Origin: an uncultured Eubacteriales bacterium | Lineage (GTDB): Bacteria; Bacillota; Clostridia; Christensenellales; Aristaeellaceae | Direction of reading: 5' to 3' | Assembly: GCA_900553265.1 (NCBI GenBank) | Contig: USDD01000056.1 | Location: 1-18,639 of the forward strand | Length of the DNA: 18,639 nt | Part shown: positions 7,548 through 18,639 of the stretch, one piece after another | Position numbering within the stretch: the stretch's first letter is position 1 | How the letters are laid out: each line of letters starts with the position of its first letter | Program-made: the position numbers and the translations under genes | Notes under the pieces: generated by a model | The model's input: only the letters and a program-made list of their open reading frames with translations | Told to the model about the DNA's origin: nothing | Databases searched by the model: none

Positions 7548-9518
7548 TCAGGCGCGGCCCAGCCGCCGCAGGAACTCGGCCTCGTCCGCCACGGGAACGC
7601 CCAGCGCCTGCGCCTTGGTCAGCTTGCTGCCGGCGGCCTCGCCGTACACCACGAGACTGGTCTTTTTGGACACGCTGCCCGCGGCCTTGCCGCCCGCCTG
7701 ACGAACGGCCTCCTCGGCCTCGGCGCGGGACATGGACGCAAGCGTGCCGGTGACGACGACGGTCATGCCCTCGAAGGCGCCGCCCTCGGCGGGACGCTGC
7801 GGCACCTCGGGCGCTACGCCCTCGGCCAGCAGCGCGTCCACCAGCCGCCGGTTCGCCGGGTCGGCGAAAAAGCCGCGTACGGATTCGGCGACGATTTCGC
7901 CCACGTCGTCCATCCCGGTCAGCTCCTCGGCGGTGGCGGCGCGCAGCGCGTCCATCGAGCCGAAGCGCTCGGCCAGATCCCGGGCGGTTTTCACGCCGAT
8001 GTTGGGAATGCCGATGGCGTAGATGAACGCGTCCAGCCGGCGATGCTTGCTGGCCTCGATGGCGGCGACGAGCTTCGCGGCCTTCTTTTCGCCGAAGCGG
8101 TCGAGCCCGGTCAGCTGCTCCGCCGTCAGGCGATAGAGCTGGTCGGCCTCCTGCAGAAGCCCCGCGTCCACCAGCTGCTCGGCGGTCTTTTCGGAAAAAG
8201 TATCGATGTCCATGGCGTCGCGCCCGGCGAAGTGGGAAAGGCGCATGACGATCTGCCGTCTGCAGCCGTCGCGGTTGGGGCAGAAAAGGTGCGCGCCGCG
8301 CTCCTCCAGCGGACTTCCGCACTCGGGGCAGACGGCGGGCTTTTCCACGTCGCGCTCGCCCGGTTCGAACTCGTCCACGCGGCCCATGATCTCCGGGATG
8401 ACCTCGTTGGAGCGGCGAATCCACACCCGCGCGCCGATGCGCACGCGCTTGCGCTGGATGTCCGTCCAGTTGTTCAGCGTCGCCCGTCGCACCGTCGCGC
8501 CGGCCAGCTCCACCGGCTCCACGTGAGCCAGCGGCGTGAGCTTGCCCGTGCGGCCGATCTGCCACGTCACGTCGGTGAGCAGCGTGGTGACTTCCTCGGC
8601 CTCGAACTTGTACGCCACGGCCCAGCGCGGGAACTTGTCCGTAAAGCCCAGCGCGTCCCGGGTGGCGAAATCGCACAGCTTGAGCACCGCGCCGTCGATC
8701 ATGTAGTCCAGATCGCCGCGGGTCTGCTCGATTTCGCGCACGGCCTCGATGGCGCGCTCCAGCGTGGGGCAGTAGATCTCGCAGTCGGAAACGGGAAAGC
8801 GGTTTTCGCGCAGAAAGTCCATCATTTCCCGCTGATTGGCGAAGGCTTTTCCTTCAATATATCCCACGTCGTAGAAGCACGCGTCCAAGCGGCGCGCGGC
8901 GGTGACGGCGGGGTCGAGGTTGCGCAGCGCGCCGGCGGCGGCGTTGCGCGGGTTTTTGAGCGGCTCCTTGGCGGTTTTGTTGTAGGCCTCCAGCGTGGAG
9001 ATGCGCATGAAGCACTCGCCGTGTACCTCCATCCGTCCCCGAAAGGGCACGCTCAGCGGAATGGAGCGAATGGTGCGCGCCTGAGCGAGAATTTCCTCAC
9101 CGAAGATGCCGTTGCCCCGGGTGGCCGCGCCCACGAGCTGGCCGTTTTCATAGGTCAGGTTGATGGTCAGGCCGTCGAATTTGTGCTCCACCACGTACTC
9201 GGGCGCGGGCAGATCGGCGTTCGCCTCGGCGCGCAGCTTCTCCGCGCGCCGCGCCCAGTCCCGCAGCGCGTCCACCGACTGCGCCTTGTCCATGCTCCAC
9301 AGCCGGGCCAGATGCGCATGCGGCTCGAAATAGGGCAGCACCGCGTCGCCCACGCGGCGGGTGGGGGAGTCGGGCATACGCACGTCGGTCTCGCGCTCCA
9401 TGCGCACCAGCTCGTCGTATTTCTCGTCCCATTCCCTGTCTGAAACGGTGGGAGCGTCCAGCGTGTAATACTGATAGGCGGTTTCGTTCAGCCAATCCAC
9501 CAGCTCGCGCATGTTCAT
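7548..9518 (-). CDS. ligA: NAD-dependent DNA ligase (divergent LigA)
   Basis: LigA seals nicks in duplex DNA during replication and repair, using NAD+ as AMP donor. The 656-aa protein has the whole domain set. NMN-binding domain Ia: Y17 and SDREWD (26-31). Adenylation domain: nucleophile Lys113 in KFDG, and ATRGNG (132-137). OB fold. Four-Cys zinc site: C397, C400, C413, C419. Helix-hairpin-helix region: about 430-570. C-terminal BRCT domain: about 581-656. Several signatures are off consensus: SDxEYD has Trp30 for Tyr, ATRGDG is ATRGNG, and the usual PMLSL stretch reads RLWSMDKAQS (72-81). Similar RLWS..KAQ ligases occur, as I recall, in other Clostridia. The start has AGGAG 8 nt upstream that overlaps the pcrA stop; pcrA-ligA is a conserved pair. 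All essential catalytic residues I can see are kept, so it should be active. Confidence 0.95.
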   Translation of the reverse strand: MNMRELVDWLNETAYQYYTLDAPTVSDREWDEKYDELVRMERETDVRMPDSPTRRVGDAVLPYFEPHAHLARLWSMDKAQSVDALRDWARRAEKLRAEANADLPAPEYVVEHKFDGLTINLTYENGQLVGAATRGNGIFGEEILAQARTIRSIPLSVPFRGRMEVHGECFMRISTLEAYNKTAKEPLKNPRNAAAGALRNLDPAVTAARRLDACFYDVGYIEGKAFANQREMMDFLRENRFPVSDCEIYCPTLERAIEAVREIEQTRGDLDYMIDGAVLKLCDFATRDALGFTDKFPRWAVAYKFEAEEVTTLLTDVTWQIGRTGKLTPLAHVEPVELAGATVRRATLNNWTDIQRKRVRIGARVWIRRSNEVIPEIMGRVDEFEPGERDVEKPAVCPECGSPLEERGAHLFCPNRDGCRRQIVMRLSHFAGRDAMDIDTFSEKTAEQLVDAGLLQEADQLYRLTAEQLTGLDRFGEKKAAKLVAAIEASKHRRLDAFIYAIGIPNIGVKTARDLAERFGSMDALRAATAEELTGMDDVGEIVAESVRGFFADPANRRLVDALLAEGVAPEVPQRPAEGGAFEGMTVVVTGTLASMSRAEAEEAVRQAGGKAAGSVSKKTSLVVYGEAAGSKLTKAQALGVPVADEAEFLRRLGRA

Positions 9519-9529
9519 TGCAATCTCTC

Positions 9530-11808
<2,279 letters not shown>

Positions 11809-11812
<4 letters not shown>

Positions 11813-12114
11813 TGGTCGCTTTCCCCGTTCTCCAGCTTTTCCAGCACGCGCTCGTAGCCGCCCGCGCCGTAGCTCAGCGCGCGATTGACGCGGCCGATGG
11901 TGGCGGTGGAGACGCCGGTCTTGTCGACGATTTCGGTGTAGGTCGCCTTCTTGCGCAGCATCTGAGCCACCTCCAGCCGCTGAGACAGATCCTGCACCTC
12001 GCGGATGGTGAACAGATCCTCGAACAGGCGATAGCAGTCCTCCTCGGTTTCCAGCGAAAGGAACGCTTTGGCCAGCATGTCGGCGCGGTCGCTCTTGAGT
12101 CGGGACGAGAACAT
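11809..12114 (-). CDS. yerC: YerC/YecD family TrpR-like DNA-binding protein
   Basis: A 101-aa protein of the TrpR-related YerC family. The C-terminal half has the helix-turn-helix segment ATYTEIVDKTGVSTATIGRV followed by NRALSYGAGGYERVLEK, which is the family signature. The N-terminal part (KAFLSLETEEDCYRLFEDLFTIREVQDLSQRL) resembles the TrpR dimerisation helices. Function is not firmly established; a transcriptional regulator is likely. The ATG at 12114 was chosen because GGGGAG lies 7 nt upstream and the family starts here; a longer open frame extends over the promoter and is not credible. It leads the yerC-pcrA-ligA group, as in B. subtilis where yerC is near pcrA/ligA. An 18-bp imperfect palindrome overlapping its own -10 element is a possible autoregulatory site. 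Confidence 0.93.
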
Positions 12115-12142
12115 AGGCAGTCTCCCCACTTTCTCATAATAA

Positions 12143-12160
12143 TATGATAGGTCTATTATA
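12143..12160. promoter_or_regulatory. Imperfect palindrome over the yerC -10 element, candidate operator
   Basis: The half-sites are TATGATAGG (12143-12151) and TCTATTATA (12152-12160). The second is the reverse complement of the first at 7 of 9 positions. The palindrome covers the -10 hexamer (12155-12160) and the predicted start site of the yerC promoter. A dimeric TrpR-like repressor bound here would block the promoter. Which protein binds, if any, is inference. Confidence 0.4.
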
Positions 12161-12183
12161 CATCCCTCCATGCTCCGCGTCAA
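12155..12183 (-). promoter_or_regulatory. Consensus promoter of the yerC-pcrA-ligA operon
   Basis: On the minus strand TTGACG (12183-12178) and TATAAT (12160-12155) are separated by exactly 17 bp, a near-perfect housekeeping sigma promoter. Transcription would start near 12148, giving a leader of about 34 nt before the yerC ATG. It faces away from the promoter of the plus-strand CCA-type gene; the two -35 elements are 37 bp apart. Confidence 0.88.
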
Positions 12184-12220
12184 GCGAACGCCGGATGAAA
12201 TCCGCACGGCTTTGCCGCTC

Positions 12221-12249
12221 TTGCCATCCGCGGCGGAAAATGCTATAAT
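12221..12249 (+). promoter_or_regulatory. Consensus promoter of the CCA-type nucleotidyltransferase gene
   Basis: TTGCCA (12221-12226) and TATAAT (12244-12249) are spaced by 17 bp, and TGC directly before TATAAT adds an extended -10. The start site would be near 12256, only about 22 nt before the ATG at 12278. This excludes the upstream in-frame ATG at 12170 as the start. Confidence 0.87.
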
Positions 12250-12277
12250 GGCCGGGTCGGACGGGAGGAATGCGCAG

Positions 12278-13630
12278 ATGAGAGACAACGGCGAAAAGGC
12301 GCTGGCGCGCGCCATTGCGGCGGACGTGGCCGCGGCGGGCGGACGCGTCTATTATGTGGGCGGCGTGGTGCGCGACGCGTGCATGGGCGTGGAGAGCAAG
12401 GACGTGGACGTGGAGGTCTACGGCATTCTGCCCGCGCAGCTGCGCGAAATTCTGGCCCGTCACGGCGAGGTCTACGAAAAGGGCGCGAGCTTCGGCGTGC
12501 TGGGCATCCGCCACAGCGATCTGGACGTGGCCATGCCGCGCCGGGAGCGGCGGACGGGGGAGGGACATCGGGATTTCGACGTGTCCGTGGATCCCTTTCT
12601 CTCCACGCGCGAGGCCAGCATGCGCCGGGACTTCACCATCAATGTCATGATGCGCGACGTGCTGACCGGCGAGGTGATCGACCATTGGGGCGGACAGGCC
12701 GATCTGCAGGCGCGGATCATCCGCTGCGTGAACGAAAAGACCTTTCCCGAGGACGCGCTGCGCGTGTTCCGGGCGGCTCAGTTCGCCGCGCGGCTGAACG
12801 CGCAGATCGAGGAAAGGACGCTGGCGCTCTGCCGGGAAATCAATGTGGAAGCCATTTCGCCCGAGCGCATCTTTGAGGAGATGAAAAAGGCACTTTTGAA
12901 GGCGGAGCATCCGTCGGTGTTCTTCCGGGAGCTGCGGCGGATGGATCACCTGAAGGAATTCTTTCCGGAGCTGGAGAGGTGCGCCTCGGTGCCCCAGAAT
13001 CCGGCGTTCCATCCCGAGGGCGGCGTGTTCGAGCACACCATGCTGGTGGTGGACTGCGCGGCGGCGCTGCGGGAGCGGGCGGTGGAGCCGCTGGGTTTCA
13101 TGCTTTCGGCGCTTCTGCACGATCTGGGCAAGTGCGTGGCCACGAGGGTGGACGAGGACGGCAGGATCACCTCCATCGGCCACGAGACGCTGGGCCTTGA
13201 GCTGGTGGAGACGCAGATGCGCCGGTGGACGAACAACACAAAACTCATTCGCTACGTGCTCAACCAGACTCAGCTGCACATGCGGCCGAACCTGCTGGCC
13301 TGCTTCCATTCCAAGAAGAAAAAGACGCGCCAGCTGTTCGACCTGAGCGTCTGTCCGGAGGATCTGATTCTGCTCTCCCGCGCCGACGCCAGCGGCAAGC
13401 TGGACGCGCCTTATAATGAAGAAAACGAAATCTTCCTCCGGGAGCGGCTGGAGGACTACCGCGCGGTGCTTGCGCGGCCCATGGTCACGGGCCGGGATCT
13501 GATTGAAGCGGGCGTGCGCCCCGGCGAGGACATGAAGGCGCTGCTCCAGCGGGCGAGGATGCTCCATTTTTCCGGCATCGAGCGGAAAAATGCGCTGAAG
13601 CAGGTGCTGGAAGAGTATAAAATGCAATAA
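12278..13630 (+). CDS. cca: CCA tRNA nucleotidyltransferase family protein with HD domain
   Basis: A class II nucleotidyltransferase of the CCA-adding/poly(A) polymerase superfamily, 450 aa. It should build or repair the 3'-CCA end of tRNAs from CTP and ATP. Visible motifs: GGVVRD (28-33), the metal-binding DVD (42-44), RRDFTIN (116-122), EDALR (158-162, the base-selecting EDxxR motif) followed by RAAQFAARL, and a C-terminal HD-type region with H253 in FEHT and HD at 281-282 in LSALLHDLGK. CCA addition and poly(A) addition cannot be separated by eye, but no other CCA enzyme is visible in this window. The ATG at 12278 follows a GGGAGG site by 9 nt and lies just downstream of a consensus promoter. 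The gene is monocistronic, closed by a strong terminator, and lies directly upstream of rpoB. Confidence 0.88.
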   Translation: MRDNGEKALARAIAADVAAAGGRVYYVGGVVRDACMGVESKDVDVEVYGILPAQLREILARHGEVYEKGASFGVLGIRHSDLDVAMPRRERRTGEGHRDFDVSVDPFLSTREASMRRDFTINVMMRDVLTGEVIDHWGGQADLQARIIRCVNEKTFPEDALRVFRAAQFAARLNAQIEERTLALCREINVEAISPERIFEEMKKALLKAEHPSVFFRELRRMDHLKEFFPELERCASVPQNPAFHPEGGVFEHTMLVVDCAAALRERAVEPLGFMLSALLHDLGKCVATRVDEDGRITSIGHETLGLELVETQMRRWTNNTKLIRYVLNQTQLHMRPNLLACFHSKKKKTRQLFDLSVCPEDLILLSRADASGKLDAPYNEENEIFLRERLEDYRAVLARPMVTGRDLIEAGVRPGEDMKALLQRARMLHFSGIERKNALKQVLEEYKMQ

Positions 13631-13642
13631 ATAATTCAAATA

Positions 13643-13689
13643 CCGCGCGGCATATGCAAGAAAACATGCATATGCCGCGCGGCATTTTT
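13643..13689 (+). terminator. Strong intrinsic terminator after the CCA-type gene
   Basis: A perfect 16-bp stem (13643-13658 pairing with 13667-13682), an 8-nt A-rich loop and then T5 at 13685-13689. It ends the upstream transcript 12 nt after its stop codon and isolates rpoB from it. Confidence 0.93.
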
Positions 13690-13732
13690 GCATCCAAGCC
13701 GACAGCAAAATGTTAAATTATTCGATAATGTG

Positions 13733-13841
13733 AAAAACCGGACGGATTTCGGCCAAAAACAGGCCAATGGAGACCTTGACAACAAAAACAGGCTATGATA
13801 TACTACTACATTGCATTAGTATGGACGAAAATCCGGTTTTT
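13733..13841. repeat. Inverted repeat flanking the rpoB promoter
   Basis: AAAAACCGGA at 13733-13742 has a perfect inverted copy, TCCGGTTTTT, at 13832-13841. If a 4-bp insertion in the left arm is allowed, the match extends into TTTCG / CGAAA. The arms bracket the promoter, one about 34 bp upstream of the -35 and the other about 20 nt into the transcript. The right arm also takes part in the leader stem described separately. A pair of operator sites is possible; chance is not excluded. Confidence 0.45.
13776..13804 (+). promoter_or_regulatory. Consensus promoter of rpoBC
   Basis: TTGACA (13776-13781) and TATACT (13799-13804) with a 17-bp spacer in an AT-rich setting. Transcription would start near 13811, leaving a leader of about 212 nt before the rpoB ATG. 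rpoBC therefore appears to have its own promoter rather than being expressed from an upstream ribosomal-protein operon. Confidence 0.88.
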
Positions 13842-13913
13842 GCGCCTGTGGTGGGGAAAAGCCAGGAATCTCGCTGAGATTTAACAAAAACGGCGCGAAA
13901 AGGCGAAAGGAAT

Positions 13914-13935
13914 TTCGGATGTGTTCCGAATTTTT
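13914..13935 (+). terminator. Terminator-like hairpin in the rpoB leader (possible attenuator)
   Basis: TTCGGA (13914-13919) pairs with TCCGAA (13925-13930) across a 5-nt loop, immediately followed by five T (13931-13935). The stem is short and AT-rich, so it would be a weak terminator that could be tuned by translation or by a binding factor. It overlaps the small ORF starting at 13919. Confidence 0.4.
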
Positions 13936-13942
13936 ACATTGA
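13919..13942 (+). CDS. Possible 7-residue leader peptide in the rpoB leader
   Basis: An ATG at 13919 starts a 7-codon ORF (MCSEFLH, stop TGA at 13940-13942). The sequence GAAAGGA at 13905-13911 is a good ribosome binding site, 7 nt from the ATG. The ORF lies across the loop, 3' arm and T-run of the terminator-like hairpin, so a translating ribosome would disrupt that hairpin. No tag or conservation evidence is available, and short ORFs arise by chance. The same ribosome binding site could instead serve a GTG at 13921 in the rpoB frame. Confidence 0.3.
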   Translation: MCSEFLH

Positions 13943-14022
13943 TTTTCGTGCAGCGGCCAATCAATCCGCGTTCCCTTGGGAGCGCATGGTTTTCGACAAT
14001 GGAGATAGGGGTGATTGAAGGT

Positions 14023-17817
<3,795 letters not shown>

Positions 17818-17832
17818 TGGAAGCAGACATGC

Positions 17833-17848
17833 GCGGCGGCTTCGCCGC
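17833..17848 (+). other. Small GC-rich hairpin between rpoB and rpoC
   Basis: GCGGCG (17833-17838) pairs perfectly with CGCCGC (17843-17848) across a GCTT loop, within the 63-nt rpoB-rpoC gap. No T-run follows, so it is not a terminator. It may shield or position the junction for RNase or ribosome loading, or mean nothing in GC-rich DNA. Confidence 0.35.
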
Positions 17849-17880
17849 AGCGCCCCGATAGATAGAAAGGAGAGAGCTCC

Positions 17881-18639
17881 TTGTTTGAATTGACGAAACT
17901 GGATTCCATCCGCATTGGCCTCGCATCGCCGGAGAAGATCCGCCAGTGGTCTCACGGCGAGGTCGTAAAGGCGGAAACCATTAACTATCGAACCCTGAAG
18001 CCCGAGCGCGACGGCCTGTTCTGCGAGCGCATCTTCGGCCCCACCAAGGACTGGGAGTGCAACTGCGGCAAGTACAAGCGCACCCGCTTCAAGGGCGTCG
18101 TCTGCGACAAGTGCGGCGTCGAGGTCACCAAGGCCAAGGTTCGCCGTGAGCGCATGGGCCACATCGAGCTGGCCGCGCCCGTGTCGCACATCTGGTATTT
18201 CAAGGGCATTCCCTCCCGCATGGGCACGCTGCTGAACATCAGCCCCCGCGCACTGGAGCAGGTGCTCTATTTCGCCAGCTATATCGTGCTGGATCCCGGC
18301 GACAGCGCTGTGTCCAAGCTGCAGAAGTATCAGCTGCTGTCCGAGACCGAGTATCAGACCCGCAAGCAGCAGGCCGCCGAGGTCGGCTACGAGTTCCGCG
18401 TGGGCATCGGCGCGGAGGCCGTTCGCGAAATGCTCAAGGAGATCGATCTGGACGAGCTGAGCGAGCAGCTGCGCAAGGAGCTTCAGGAGCTGTCCGAGCG
18501 CGACACCAAGAAGGACAGCGAGGGCCAGAAGCGCCAGCGCATCATCAAGCGCCTGGAGGTCGTGGAGTCCTTCCGCCAGAGCGGCAACAAGCCCGAGTGG
18601 ATGATCCTGGACGTGGTGCCCGTCATTCCCCCGGACCTG
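17881..18639 (+). CDS. rpoC: DNA-directed RNA polymerase subunit beta' (5' part, TTG start)
   Basis: The gene is cut by the right edge; 253 codons are visible. The start is a TTG at 17881, preceded by AAAGGAGAG with its GGAG 8 nt upstream. It gives MFELTKLDSIRIGLASPEK, the normal Firmicutes N-terminus. The zinc-binding site of the clamp is intact at the expected places: C60, C62, C75 and C78 (CNCG...CDKCG). The following RRERMGHIELAAPVSHIWYFKGIPSRMG and a final segment with WMILDVVPVIPPDL, reaching the lid/rudder region, are standard. It is co-transcribed with rpoB and forms the other pincer and the active-site core of RNA polymerase. Confidence 0.97.
   Translation, partial: MFELTKLDSIRIGLASPEKIRQWSHGEVVKAETINYRTLKPERDGLFCERIFGPTKDWECNCGKYKRTRFKGVVCDKCGVEVTKAKVRRERMGHIELAAPVSHIWYFKGIPSRMGTLLNISPRALEQVLYFASYIVLDPGDSAVSKLQKYQLLSETEYQTRKQQAAEVGYEFRVGIGAEAVREMLKEIDLDELSEQLRKELQELSERDTKKDSEGQKRQRIIKRLEVVESFRQSGNKPEWMILDVVPVIPPDL

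Larger units (their letters stand above)
13811..14022 (+). promoter_or_regulatory. Structured rpoB leader, candidate cis-regulatory RNA
   Basis: The transcript between the rpoB promoter and ATG can form several local stems. A 10-bp stem pairs 13837-13846 with 13892-13901 (one G-U) and encloses a 6-7 bp hairpin with a 3-nt loop at 13866-13882. A 6-bp hairpin at 13914-13930 is followed by U5. A perfect 7-bp stem pairs 13938-13944 with 13959-13965. A 7-bp hairpin at 13968-13985 carries a CUUG tetraloop closed by C-G. Pairings are by eye only; no covariation was tested. I do not recognise it as a known riboswitch or protein leader. Confidence 0.5.

Noticed and set aside
7468..8676. Upstream extension of the yicC frame into ligA
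   Set aside because: The extension is an out-of-frame reading of ligA; yicC has its own promoter, ribosome binding site and family start at 7467.
12170..12277. Upstream ATG for the CCA-type gene at 12170
   Set aside because: It precedes the consensus promoter (12221-12249), so it would not be in the transcript; the ATG at 12278 has a strong ribosome binding site.
12134..13708. Long minus-strand frame opposite the CCA-type gene
   Set aside because: It crosses a strong plus-strand terminator and both divergent promoters, with His/Arg-rich shadow composition.

Overview
This is a GC-rich chromosomal housekeeping segment from a bacterium that is almost certainly a Bacillota member and probably a high-GC Clostridia lineage. 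The evidence is gene order. The minus strand carries yerC-pcrA-ligA followed by yicC-gmk-rpoZ-coaBC-priA-def-def-fmt, the Bacillus/Clostridium arrangement (yerC/pcrA/ligA and yloC/gmk/rpoZ/coaBC/priA/def/fmt/rsmB). RpoB also begins with the Firmicutes-type residues MVHPVQ. I see no phage, transposon, CRISPR, tRNA or rRNA.

Layout. Positions 1-12114 (minus strand, transcribed right to left) form one long, tightly packed gene train. It starts at a consensus promoter at 12155-12183. yerC (TrpR-like regulator), pcrA (helicase) and ligA (a divergent NAD ligase) come first. A second weaker promoter near 7495-7523 precedes yicC (RNase family), gmk, rpoZ, coaBC, priA, two tandem peptide deformylase genes and fmt. 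The start of another gene runs off the left edge; by context it may be rsmB. Most junctions are ATGA overlaps or gaps of a few bases. The exceptions are about 80 bp before yicC, about 125 bp between rpoZ and coaBC (holding a long imperfect hairpin) and about 40 bp between priA and def.

Positions 12115-12277 are a divergent promoter region with back-to-back consensus sigma-A-type promoters. The right half (plus strand) carries a CCA-adding-type nucleotidyltransferase/HD protein gene ending at a strong intrinsic terminator. It is followed by an independent promoter, a structured leader of about 210 nt, rpoB, and the 5' part of rpoC (TTG start).

Functionally the window joins translation initiation and N-terminal processing (Fmt, two Def), transcription (RpoZ, RpoB, RpoC), replication and repair (PcrA, LigA, PriA), RNA maturation (CCA enzyme, YicC), and nucleotide and CoA metabolism (Gmk, CoaBC).

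The coding content is largely ordinary. The parts most worth a second look are non-coding or paralogue-level. They are the rpoB leader (several stems, a terminator-like hairpin overlapping a 7-codon ORF with its own ribosome binding site, and inverted repeats flanking the promoter), the tandem deformylases with an altered metal-motif residue in one copy, the rpoZ-coaBC hairpin, and a palindrome over the yerC promoter.
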